Of a stretch of DNA of 6,930 nucleotides, positions 1 through 6,061 are shown in pieces; the first letter of the stretch is position 1, and each line of letters begins with the position of its first letter. Origin of the DNA: Fibrobacteraceae bacterium (GTDB lineage: Bacteria; Fibrobacterota; Fibrobacteria; Fibrobacterales; Fibrobacteraceae); assembly GCA_021443045.1 (NCBI GenBank), contig JABUUT010000063.1, positions 8,104-15,033 of the forward strand, in the 5' to 3' direction. The position numbers and the translations under genes are program-made. The notes under the pieces were generated by a model that was not told the DNA's origin, searched no databases, and saw only the letters and a list, made by a program, of their open reading frames with translations.

Positions 1-1
1 G

Positions 2-868
2 GCTGCCGCCGCAAAAAAAATCGCGGAGGGGCTCCACCCCAACTACATAGAGGTGAATGTGGGGTGCCCCGCCCCCAAGGTGGCCGGGAAAGGCAGTGGT
101 TCCGGATTGCTGCGTGACCTGCCCCGCTTGCGGGAGATTTTGCACGATGTGCGCTGGGCTCTGGATACTTGCGATGAGAACATCCCCCTGACGCTGAAGT
201 GCCGCATTGGCTGGGACGATGAAAACATCAACGTGATGGAAACCTTGAAAATTGCCGAAGGGGAGGGGGTGGAACTGCTGGTGGTCCACGGACGCACCCG
301 CCTGCAGGGGTACAACGGCCTTGCCCGCTGGGACTGGATTGGGAAGGTGGCCGCCGCAGCCAAAATCCCCGTGATAGGAAACGGCGACGTGAACAGTGTG
401 GAATGCGCCCTGGAACGTATCAATACATACGGAGTGGCGGGCGTGAGCATTGGCCGAGGAGCCATGCACAATCCCTGGATTTTCGGTCAGATTGCCGATG
501 CCTGGGAGGGGAAACCCAGCCACGAAATTACCGCAGGAGAGGCCCTGGATGTATTCCCCGTGTATTATCGTTTTTTGCAGGAGGAAGGCCGCACGGAGCT
601 TGGGGCCATGGGCCGACTGAAACAGCTGGCCGCAAGACTGTGCAAGGGATTCTGTTTAGACGACAAATGCGAAAGGCGAGAGGGAGGGGAGGCTGCCATG
701 GAGGTGCGGCAACAGCTGCTGACCAGCGAAAGTCCTGAAATTTTCTTTGAACGTCTGGAGTCTTTGAAAGAGGGCGTTGCCAAGAGCTTGCGATATGAAC
801 CTAGCCGCCTAGTGAATTTAAACGGCGCCAAGGACAATTCCATCACCTATGGCGACCACTACAAGTAG
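2..868 (+). CDS. tRNA-dihydrouridine synthase (Dus family), 5'-truncated by window edge
   Basis: FMN-dependent enzyme that reduces uridine to dihydrouridine in the D-loop of tRNA in the cytoplasm. The reading frame is open from base 2, so the true start is outside the window; 288 residues are visible. The GTG at 53 lies inside the conserved core and is not a start. Visible family signatures are VNVGCPAPKV with the catalytic Cys followed by GSGSGLL, then PLTLKCRIGW (FMN/substrate-binding Lys region), HGRTRLQGYNG, IPVIGNGDV and GVSIGRGAMHNPWIF, which complete the TIM barrel. The helical C-terminal tRNA-binding domain follows. By comparison with DusB, where the Cys lies near residue 100, about 75-80 N-terminal residues are missing. 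Sequence features are mixed between DusB and DusC, so I give no subfamily symbol. The gene is clearly GC-richer than all that follows. A T7 run (872-878) sits just past the stop, but only a weak stem precedes it. Confidence 0.95.
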   Translation, partial: AAAAKKIAEGLHPNYIEVNVGCPAPKVAGKGSGSGLLRDLPRLREILHDVRWALDTCDENIPLTLKCRIGWDDENINVMETLKIAEGEGVELLVVHGRTRLQGYNGLARWDWIGKVAAAAKIPVIGNGDVNSVECALERINTYGVAGVSIGRGAMHNPWIFGQIADAWEGKPSHEITAGEALDVFPVYYRFLQEEGRTELGAMGRLKQLAARLCKGFCLDDKCERREGGEAAMEVRQQLLTSESPEIFFERLESLKEGVAKSLRYEPSRLVNLNGAKDNSITYGDHYK

Positions 869-926
869 GATTTTTTTAGAGGTGCCCTTTACTCAGTCCA
901 TCCTATCCAAAGTGGGTATCTTGCAG

Positions 927-1064
927 TTATCCCGGGACGTGGATTACTGTAAGCAACGGCATAGACTCTAAAAGTAGTTCTCCGGCATCGGCTAGTTTGT
1001 CATTATGATTTTCTCTCAAAATATGTATGGCTTTTTTTAAGTCGTAAGCCCATTGTGGGGGCAT
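927..1064 (-). CDS. 45-residue hypothetical protein downstream of the phosphoribosyltransferase gene
   Basis: A short frame reading MPPQWAYDLKKAIHILRENH at its start and ending LLTVIHVPG, with stop TAA at 929-927. The composition is protein-like, with an amphipathic, charged helical middle (DLKKAIHILRENHNDKLADAGELLLES). It lies 39 bp after the phosphoribosyltransferase stop and in the same frame, separated by tandem TGA-TAA stops (1106-1101). It is probably co-transcribed with that gene. No Shine-Dalgarno sequence is visible before the ATG. The frame is open back to the TAA but has no other usual start codon. I do not recognise a family. It could be a real small partner protein or the remnant of a longer gene cut at the island edge next to the dihydrouridine synthase. 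Confidence 0.45.
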   Translation of the reverse strand: MPPQWAYDLKKAIHILRENHNDKLADAGELLLESMPLLTVIHVPG

Positions 1065-1103
1065 TTCGTTATAAAGTGAAAAAAATAATATCTTAGTATT
1101 TTA

Positions 1104-2003
1104 TCACGGTGTATACAACTTTGAGCAAAGTGTTAAACACGTGACAGACTTTGGGGAGAAATTTTCGGAAAGCAGATTGTATGCTTCTTTCAGTGTCTGT
1201 CCTTTTGTAACGGTATCGTCGATTACTAGCAAGTCGTTACCTATGATTTCGCCACCGCTTCCAAAATTATGCTTAAAATCTTTAGAAACTTTCATAGTTC
1301 TATTGACAAGTCCTCGTAATGGCAATGGGAGAGAATGCAATTTGAAATATGGCCCCATAGTTTTAAAATGATTGTAAAACTCACGGTTTGCTTCTTCTGA
1401 ATCGTCATATATTCTTCCCCAAGCATTAATAAAGAATTCGTCTTCCGACAGGGCATCGAGCATATCCTCCGATGAAATCTTGTCAAGTGGTGATTCACTT
1501 ATTTTCTTTGAATTTGGAAATATGTCAGATATGTGCTCCCAAATCATAGAGTTCAATTCGCTGGTGCTCGGAGTTAGAACAACTATTTTGCCGTCCAACT
1601 CTGCTGCAACTTTTTTTGCTATGTCCCTGCATAACTCCCACATAAAGTTCTCAGCCTCTGGAGATATAGTGAAACCGTCTTCGTGCTTTAACGCTTTTAC
1701 CAATGGGTTTCCATCTACTTTTTTATTGTTCCCGAGTCTTCTAAACAAGGAGTATACGGTAAACTTTACACGATTATCACCTGTACCCGCGTAAAGATTG
1801 AATACAGTTGGATTCCGTTCTACGCTAGTGTCCAAGCCTTTGTTGTGACTTTGGTTAATTGTGACGACTTTATTTGAGTCTACGTCTATGCCCTCACACA
1901 GGTAATATCCACTTGCGAGAGCCTGCTTTTTTTTTGCACGTTCTAAAGCCACCTTAAAGCGTTCAATACGAGTGGGTGTACTTAATTTAACTTTCATAAC
2001 CAT
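1104..2003 (-). CDS. Phosphoribosyltransferase-fold protein of unknown substrate
   Basis: 299 residues. The start at 2003 (MVMKVKLS) is chosen over 2033 because GGAGG (minus strand, 2014-2010) lies six bases before it and the promoter overlaps the longer start. Residues 258-271 read LLVIDDTVTKGQTL, the PRPP-binding loop of type I phosphoribosyltransferases (hydrophobic strand, two Asp, then T-x-G-x-T spacing). The usual TTG is replaced by TKG. Residues 138-158 (KIVVLTPSTSELN and following) look like the first strand and loop of the Rossmann-like core. A variable hood of about 90 residues lies between these two, and the chain ends right after the last strand (SVTCLTLCS). The first 130 residues form an extra N-terminal region that I do not recognise. 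Cytoplasmic; no signal or membrane segment. The substrate base is unknown. It is transcribed divergently from the restriction-modification operon and leads a unit with a 45-residue ORF. A nucleotide-salvage or defence role is only inference. Confidence 0.8.
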   Translation of the reverse strand: MVMKVKLSTPTRIERFKVALERAKKKQALASGYYLCEGIDVDSNKVVTINQSHNKGLDTSVERNPTVFNLYAGTGDNRVKFTVYSLFRRLGNNKKVDGNPLVKALKHEDGFTISPEAENFMWELCRDIAKKVAAELDGKIVVLTPSTSELNSMIWEHISDIFPNSKKISESPLDKISSEDMLDALSEDEFFINAWGRIYDDSEEANREFYNHFKTMGPYFKLHSLPLPLRGLVNRTMKVSKDFKHNFGSGGEIIGNDLLVIDDTVTKGQTLKEAYNLLSENFSPKSVTCLTLCSKLYTP

Positions 2004-2009
2004 AAGAAG

Positions 2010-2014
2010 CCTCC
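2010..2014 (-). promoter_or_regulatory. Shine-Dalgarno sequence deciding the phosphoribosyltransferase start
   Basis: The minus strand reads GGAGG, then CTTCTT, then ATG at 2003-2001. The six-base spacing favours this ATG over the upstream one at 2033 and over the next ATG at 1997. Confidence 0.75.
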
Positions 2015-2020
2015 ATTTCA

Positions 2021-2048
2021 AATATATACACATTACCTAGTATATCAA
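2021..2048 (-). promoter_or_regulatory. Sigma-70-like promoter of the phosphoribosyltransferase unit
   Basis: Minus-strand TTGATA (2048-2043), 16-bp spacer, TATATT (2026-2021). The -10 box ends 17 bases before the chosen ATG, so the leader would be very short and begin close to the GGAGG. The same layout (TTGnnn, 16 bp, TATATT, 16 bases to ATG) is found before the antitoxin gene at 5353, which supports both. Confidence 0.6.
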
Positions 2049-2123
2049 CCTATTAGGATGTATAAACAGTATATAATTCCCTTTTCTCACACAAGTCCTC
2101 TCACACTTGCCCACGGATTTAGT

Positions 2124-2129
2124 TATATT
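2124..2129 (+). promoter_or_regulatory. Possible -10 box for the structured leader / restriction-modification operon
   Basis: TATATT matches the -10 box seen at the two better promoters in this window. It would start transcription near 2136, just ahead of the GNRA hairpin at 2142. The -35 is poor: the best TTG (TTGCCC, 2107-2112) is only 11 bp away. TATAAT at 2072-2077 is an alternative, also without a good -35. Confidence 0.3.
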
Positions 2130-2141
2130 AACGGTGACATA

Positions 2142-2159
2142 GTTCGTCGAAAGACGGAC
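2142..2159 (+). ncRNA. GAAA-tetraloop hairpin in the leader
   Basis: GTTCGTC (2142-2148), loop GAAA, GACGGAC (2153-2159): seven consecutive pairs including one G-U, capped by a GNRA tetraloop closed by C-G. GNRA caps are typical of functional structured RNAs. If transcription starts near 2136 this hairpin forms the 5' end of the leader transcript. It contains no reading frame of note. Confidence 0.5.
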
Positions 2160-2191
2160 GTTAGGAATTTATAGAGTTTTTGCTCTTGTTC

Positions 2192-2308
2192 TCGGCTCTG
2201 AAACTACCACTTTCTAATGCATACGGGAATGAGGCAGACGCTCACGCACATTGTGCGTGGGCCGTTTGTGCTTATCGTGTGCAAGGGTGTGGTAGCCCTC
2301 AGAGCTGG
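2192..2308 (+). ncRNA. Long imperfect hairpin RNA upstream of the restriction-modification operon
   Basis: About 117 nt fold back on themselves in a nested series of stems. They are 2192-2201 with 2299-2308 (10 pairs, 2 G-U); 2204-2210 with 2289-2295 (7 Watson-Crick pairs); 2218-2225 with 2276-2283 (8 pairs, 1 G-U); 2234-2240 with 2263-2271 (7 pairs with a 2-nt bulge); and 2241-2249 with 2253-2261 (9 pairs, 1 G-U) closing on an ATT triloop. Small asymmetric internal loops separate the stems, and some pairs are G-U wobbles, as in selected RNA structure. The segment is GC-richer than the flanking AT-rich DNA. I cannot match it to 6S, SRP, tmRNA, RNase P or a riboswitch class by its conserved sequences. 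It may be a cis-acting leader element or a separate RNA ending at the T-run at 2331. An encoded dsDNA cruciform function is also possible. Confidence 0.6.
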
Positions 2309-2340
2309 TAGGTGCTTTCGGTTCCACGCCTTTTTTGTTT
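2286..2340 (+). terminator. Candidate intrinsic terminator / attenuator before the nuclease-methylase gene
   Basis: GGTGTGG (2286-2292) can pair with CCACGCC (2324-2330, one G-U), followed at once by T6 (2331-2336) and GTTT. Its 5' arm overlaps the 3' arm of the stem 2204-2210/2289-2295 in the long hairpin, so the two folds exclude each other, as in an attenuator. An overlapping alternative pairs CTTTCGG (2315-2321) with CCGAAGG (2343-2349). The 31-nt loop is long for a classic terminator. The T-run could equally mark the 3' end of a stand-alone RNA. Confidence 0.4.
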
Positions 2341-2362
2341 TGCCGAAGGTCTCTTTTGAATG

Positions 2363-2386
2363 AAAGCGAATGCTCAACGCTTTTTT
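2363..2386 (+). terminator. Second hairpin with T-run next to the ribosome binding site
   Basis: AAAGCG (2363-2368) pairs with CGCTTT (2378-2383) across a 9-nt loop, and the T-run extends to 2386, one base before the AAAGGAG Shine-Dalgarno sequence. The stem is short and half A-T, so it is a weak terminator at best. It could instead tune translation of the nuclease-methylase gene. Confidence 0.3.
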
Positions 2387-2387
2387 G

Positions 2388-2394
2388 AAAGGAG
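2388..2394 (+). promoter_or_regulatory. Shine-Dalgarno sequence of the nuclease-methylase gene
   Basis: AAAGGAG followed by TCAACA and ATG at 2401. This is a strong site with ideal spacing and fixes the start of the 610-residue protein. Confidence 0.8.
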
Positions 2395-2400
2395 TCAACA

Positions 2401-4233
2401 ATGGCGAATGAAAGGCTTACAGAAGGTTTTGTTAGAGACCATTTCAAATCCGATGTTTTGGTCAACTCTATCAAATTGGAAGAACAAAAATCCTCCAACA
2501 AGAATATCAGCGATTTGTTGAAGGGAATGTCTAAAGGTTCAGGTTGTGGTAATGGATATCCTGAATTCATTATCACATTCCCTACTGATTCCAATTATAT
2601 CATAGTGGTTGAATGCAAGGCTTCTCCCAATAATCACGAATCAAAGAACAGAGACTGTGTTAAGGATTATGCAGTTGACGGTGTTCTCCACTATGCAAAG
2701 GCGCTTTCAAAAGAGTACGAGGTCCTTGCCATTGCCGTAAGCGGAGAAACGGAAAGAGAACTGTTGGTGAGTCATTTCCTTTGGAAAAAGGGTGCTTCTA
2801 AATATCAAGAAATCCATGACAAGAAACTTCTTTCGATAAATGACTATCTCCGCCTTTTTGCAAATGAAAGATTTGCAGAAAATCTTAGAAGCGTAGATAT
2901 TATATCAAAGGCCATTGAACTGAACGAGGAATACAATAATTATTCCATTCCTGAATTGACCCGAAATACAATAGTTAGCGGAATTTTGCTATCGCTACTC
3001 AACAAGCCCTTTAGAGAAAGTTTTAGCTCGCAACCCACAGTTAGAAGCCTTGGAGAGGCCATGATGGGTGCTATCAAAACAACACTTTCCGTTAACAAGG
3101 TTCGAAGTGAAACTGCAATCATCGGTGAATACAGTAAACTTCTGAGCGAGCCGATTTTCAGAGAAAATGCTGTTCGCAACAAGGCTACGAAAAAGATGGT
3201 GTACTCACTTGAGGTCCTAAAAGATATCATCACGTATCTTTTAAAAAATGTTTATCCCTTGACTCAGATGGAGGAATCTGGATTTGATGTTCTTGGACGC
3301 TTTTACACTGAATTTATTCGATATGCTGGCAGTGAGCAAAAACAGGGATTGGTTCTAACACCTTCCCATGTTACAGACTTATTTTGTGACCTGGCAGAAA
3401 TCAATGGAAATGATATTGTGTATGACCCTTGCTGTGGCACAGCAGGCTTTTTGATTGCTGGAATGAAAAGACTTTTTAAGTTGGCTGGCAATAATAAGAA
3501 GAAACATGACAATATTCGCACGAGTCAGCTTGTAGGTGTGGAAATAAGACCCCAAATGTACACTTATGCGTGCTCCAACATGATGCTTCGTGGCGATGGT
3601 AGATCCAACATTTATTGTGGCGACTGTTTCCAGACTAAAGGTGCTATCGATGTTCATAAGCCGACAGTAGCTTTTCTTAATCCTCCCTATGATGTTGGCG
3701 CAGCCCAACAAATGGAATTCATTGAGCATGCTCTTGATGTTGTTGCGCCTCAAAACGGTCGAGTTGCGGCAATCGTTCAAATGAGCTGTGCCATTAAGAA
3801 TAATAAGCAACTTATTGCCGTTAAGAAAAGAATTCTTGAAAAGTATCACCTTAAAGCGGTTTTAAGTATGCCCGATGATTTGTTTTATCCCGTCGGTGTA
3901 GTGACCTGCGTTATGGTATTTGATTCGAGTAAGCCTAATAAGGGGTTGAAAAGCTGGTTTGGATATTTTAAGGATGATGGCTTTGAAAAAAGAAAGAATC
4001 AGGGAAGAATCGATGCACGAGGAAAATTTTCAGCCATAAAAGAAAAGTGGCTGAATGCGTATAAAAACCTAGAAGAGGTTCCTGGCCTATCTGTTCGAAA
4101 AGAAGTCTCCGCTAAAGACGAATGGTGCGCCGAAGCCTACATGGAAACGGATTACAGCACTCTTTGTGATGATGATTTTATCAAGAAAATGCGGGATTAT
4201 GCAGCGTTTTTAGTTCAAAGCGAGAAAATCTAA
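2401..4233 (+). CDS. BcgI-like type IIB restriction-modification enzyme subunit A (nuclease-methyltransferase fusion)
   Basis: 610 residues. The N-terminal nuclease domain shows a PD-(D/E)xK-type arrangement: PE at 54-55, then VVECK with E71 and K73, followed by the YAVDGVLHYAKAL helix (90-102) typical of restriction-enzyme N-termini. A helical linker (about 150-300) leads to an HsdM/N6-adenine methyltransferase domain. It has FYTEFIRYAGSEQKQG and LTPSHV (AdoMet motif X region, 301-324), motif I DPCCGTAGFL (342-351) and catalytic motif IV NPPY (427-430). The protein would both methylate adenine and cut DNA when guided by the specificity subunit encoded next. BcgI subunit A is known to combine these domains at similar size (about 640 residues), and no separate HsdR gene is seen here. 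It is preceded by a structured leader and overlaps the specificity gene by one base (TAATG), indicating translational coupling. A type I HsdM alone would lack the ECK domain. The exact cleavage behaviour is inferred. Confidence 0.9.
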   Translation: MANERLTEGFVRDHFKSDVLVNSIKLEEQKSSNKNISDLLKGMSKGSGCGNGYPEFIITFPTDSNYIIVVECKASPNNHESKNRDCVKDYAVDGVLHYAKALSKEYEVLAIAVSGETERELLVSHFLWKKGASKYQEIHDKKLLSINDYLRLFANERFAENLRSVDIISKAIELNEEYNNYSIPELTRNTIVSGILLSLLNKPFRESFSSQPTVRSLGEAMMGAIKTTLSVNKVRSETAIIGEYSKLLSEPIFRENAVRNKATKKMVYSLEVLKDIITYLLKNVYPLTQMEESGFDVLGRFYTEFIRYAGSEQKQGLVLTPSHVTDLFCDLAEINGNDIVYDPCCGTAGFLIAGMKRLFKLAGNNKKKHDNIRTSQLVGVEIRPQMYTYACSNMMLRGDGRSNIYCGDCFQTKGAIDVHKPTVAFLNPPYDVGAAQQMEFIEHALDVVAPQNGRVAAIVQMSCAIKNNKQLIAVKKRILEKYHLKAVLSMPDDLFYPVGVVTCVMVFDSSKPNKGLKSWFGYFKDDGFEKRKNQGRIDARGKFSAIKEKWLNAYKNLEEVPGLSVRKEVSAKDEWCAEAYMETDYSTLCDDDFIKKMRDYAAFLVQSEKI

Positions 4234-5267
4234 TGAATACTTCGAATTGGAAAGAATTTTTATATAAAGACCTTTTTGAAATAAAAAAAGGAAAACGGTT
4301 AACCAAAGCAGATATGATTGATGGCTGCATACCATACATTGGTGCGACAGATTCTTATAATGGCATTACTGCTTTTATTTCTAACGATAAATGGCTGCAT
4401 AAGCCTAATACAATTTCCGTATCCTACAACGGCTCTATTGCTGAAGCTTTTTATCAGGATGTTACTTTTTGGGCGACAGATGATGTGAATGTCCTTTATC
4501 CCAAATTTGACCTTAATCGTAATAGGGCTATTTTCCTCACTACCATCATAAATCGAGAAAAATTCCGATATAATTACGGTCGAAAATGGAATAAGAAAAT
4601 TATGGAAGAGACCGCAATTAAACTTCCGTCAGATGCAAAAGGGAAGCCCGATTGGAGCTGGATTGATAATTATGTGGTAAACCACCTTGTTGCCAAGTTG
4701 TCTCCCGTAGCAGAATTGGTGTGGAATAATTCCTTTTCTGCTAATCCATTAGCAAAATCGAAAATTCCTTTAAATAAGGATAAGTGGCAGTGGTTTAGAA
4801 TTGGTGATGTGTTTGAGGTGAAAGCCGGCAAATATCATTATCCATCTGAATATGATAATGGAGAAACCCCGTATATCAGCGCGACATCTGTAAACAACGG
4901 CATTGCCGACAGGATTAGTATTGATGCTGAATTTAAAGGGAATGTAGTTACAACCGAAAAGGTTAAATGTAAGGCGTTTTTCCAACCTGATGATTTTTGT
5001 GCAACAAGTGATGTCAATATCGTCAGTTGCGAGGGTCGGATTAATAAATTCACGGGGCTGTTTCTTGCCACAATCATAGATTTCAATGAAAACTATAGAT
5101 GGAACTATGGAAGGCAATGTCGTGTGGAAGATACGAAAAGTATTCGATTGAAACTCCCCGCCGTTGATACCGGCAAAAAGTCAAAAACAGGAACTCCCAT
5201 CTACGAGCCCGACTGGCAATTTATGGAGAACTACATCAAGTCCCTGCCCTATTCCAGCTGCTTGTAA
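4233..5267 (+). CDS. BcgI-like specificity subunit (subunit B / HsdS type) with two target-recognition domains
   Basis: 344 residues, close to the length of BcgI subunit B. It binds the two halves of a bipartite DNA target and directs the nuclease-methylase subunit. The protein is an internal duplication. Half 1 opens with FEIKKGK, IPYIGAT and NGI (about 15-45), and half 2 with FEVKAGK, TPYISAT and NNGI (about 194-224). Both contain an ATDDVNV or ATSDVNI motif, an NYGR motif (114-117, 291-294), an IKLP or LKLP strand and a PDW motif (139-141, 326-328). Helical segments (about 145-165 and the C-terminus) would be the conserved spacers that set the gap in the target. The start ATG overlaps the stop of the upstream gene. 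The 3' end carries sequence repeated at 6079-6125, inside remains of a second specificity gene. The recognition sequence cannot be read from the protein by eye. Confidence 0.88.
   Translation: MNTSNWKEFLYKDLFEIKKGKRLTKADMIDGCIPYIGATDSYNGITAFISNDKWLHKPNTISVSYNGSIAEAFYQDVTFWATDDVNVLYPKFDLNRNRAIFLTTIINREKFRYNYGRKWNKKIMEETAIKLPSDAKGKPDWSWIDNYVVNHLVAKLSPVAELVWNNSFSANPLAKSKIPLNKDKWQWFRIGDVFEVKAGKYHYPSEYDNGETPYISATSVNNGIADRISIDAEFKGNVVTTEKVKCKAFFQPDDFCATSDVNIVSCEGRINKFTGLFLATIIDFNENYRWNYGRQCRVEDTKSIRLKLPAVDTGKKSKTGTPIYEPDWQFMENYIKSLPYSSCL
5174..5220 (+). repeat. Repeat copy 1: 3' part of the specificity gene
   Basis: A 47-bp segment (codons for GKKSKTG through DWQ) that aligns without gaps to 6079-6125. 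The last 23 bp (5198-5220) are identical to 6103-6125. It is a direct repeat flanking the toxin-antitoxin genes. Confidence 0.8.
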
Positions 5268-5308
5268 AAATATCCACGCTTTTGAAGCATAGTTACAGAA
5301 AACGAAAT

Positions 5309-5336
5309 TTGCTTTTTGATTTAAAAGTTGTATATT
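5309..5336 (+). promoter_or_regulatory. Promoter of the toxin-antitoxin operon
   Basis: TTGCTT (5309-5314), 16-bp spacer, TATATT (5331-5336), with the ATG 16 bases further on. The layout is the same as that of the phosphoribosyltransferase promoter on the other strand. It gives the toxin-antitoxin pair expression independent of the restriction-modification operon. A weak GGAAG (5339-5343) serves as a possible ribosome binding site. Confidence 0.6.
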
Positions 5337-5352
5337 TTGGAAGAACGTTAAC

Positions 5353-5598
5353 ATGGAATTTCCTATGTCTGAAGCAATGTCCGTATACGAAGCCTTGCCG
5401 CCGGTTGCCCAAAAAGAGGTGAACGATTTCATCTTCTTTGTCGCAGCACGTCTAAAAATAAGTGATGCCAAGCATTCGCAACATTCACAATCAAAGTCGG
5501 CTTTGGAAACGCTAAAAAAGTTCCGTGGAAGAATTCCCGCCGATTTCGACATGAAGCGTGAACTTGCTGCTGCTAGGGAAGAAAAATACGGCTTATGA
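5353..5598 (+). CDS. vapB: VapB-like antitoxin
   Basis: 81 residues. It should bind and neutralise the PIN toxin encoded directly downstream and repress the shared promoter. The N-terminal half contains LPPVAQKEVNDFIFFVAARLK (about 15-35), a helix common in DUF2281-like antitoxins of PIN toxins. A polar, His/Ser-rich linker follows (38-49). The tail KFRGRIPADFDMKRELAAAREEKYGL (56-81) resembles the toxin-wrapping segment of VapB proteins. The stop overlaps the toxin start (ATGA at 5595-5598), typical of coupled toxin-antitoxin genes. A second in-frame ATG at 5365 is possible, but 5353 fits the promoter distance. The family is inferred from motif and neighbour; no AbrB or ribbon-helix-helix DNA-binding motif is obvious. 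Confidence 0.82.
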   Translation: MEFPMSEAMSVYEALPPVAQKEVNDFIFFVAARLKISDAKHSQHSQSKSALETLKKFRGRIPADFDMKRELAAAREEKYGL

Positions 5599-6008
5599 AA
5601 ATTCTTGTTGATGCGAATGTGCTGTTGGATTATTTTCAGCATCGTGACGGGTATGACAATTCAGAAAGGATTCTTCAAGCCTGTGAAAATGGATTGATTT
5701 CAGGCTATGTAGCTGCCCACTCCATTTCGAATATGTTCTTCATATTAAGAAAGTTTTATTCAGAAGAAGAACGACGTGAAATTTTAAGAGGAATAATTTC
5801 GTTTTTACCTGTTGTTGAGATAAATCATTACTTGGTTGAGTCGGCTCTTTCGCGAGTGGATTTTCATGATTTTGAGGATTGCCTGCAAGATGAATGTGCC
5901 ATCGCAATTAGTGCTGATTACATTGTTACCAACAACATTAAGGATTTTAGACAAAGTAAAACTATGGCGATTTTACCTAAAGATTTAGTTCAAATGATTT
6001 CTGTTTAG
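5595..6008 (+). CDS. vapC: VapC-like PIN-domain toxin ribonuclease
   Basis: 137 residues, normal for the family. PIN-domain endoribonucleases cut RNA (in several VapC proteins tRNA or rRNA) using a cluster of acidic residues that binds magnesium. Visible parts are MKILVDANVLLDYF with D6 and N8 at the start, E24 in DNSERIL, HDFEDCLQDECA with E94, D95 and D99, and IVTNNIKDF with D117 near the end, followed by LPKDLV. All core acidic positions are present, so it should be active. It is translationally coupled to the antitoxin gene by a 4-bp overlap. The pair sits between an intact specificity gene and fragments of another one, as expected of a mobile or stabilising module in an island. A second, broken PIN gene lies at 6481-6748 on the other strand. 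Confidence 0.9.
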   Translation: MKILVDANVLLDYFQHRDGYDNSERILQACENGLISGYVAAHSISNMFFILRKFYSEEERREILRGIISFLPVVEINHYLVESALSRVDFHDFEDCLQDECAIAISADYIVTNNIKDFRQSKTMAILPKDLVQMISV

Positions 6009-6061
6009 CTTACTTCGCTCATTTTACGCTTGTAACAATCACCCCACTAACAATTCAATCC

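Noticed and set aside
855..878. Intrinsic terminator of the dihydrouridine synthase gene
   Set aside because: A T7 run is present, but the preceding stem is only 3-4 pairs and overlaps the stop codon.
2192..2308. Retron non-coding RNA or 6S RNA identity for the long hairpin
   Set aside because: No reverse transcriptase is present in the window, and the large symmetric central bubble of 6S RNA is not seen. No conserved family sequence was recognised.
2229..2363. 44-codon plus-strand frame (MRQTLTHIVRGPFVLIV and on) and an overlapping minus-strand frame across the leader
   Set aside because: Both are open only because they run through the structured GC-rich hairpin, and the plus-strand frame has no ribosome binding site. 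Composition is not protein-like, and the base-pairing explains the sequence better. A leader peptide is not fully excluded.
2401..4233. Plain type I HsdM with HsdR missing or outside the window
   Set aside because: The N-terminal PE...ECK region followed by the YAVDGVLHYA helix points to a built-in nuclease, and sizes of both subunits fit the BcgI type.
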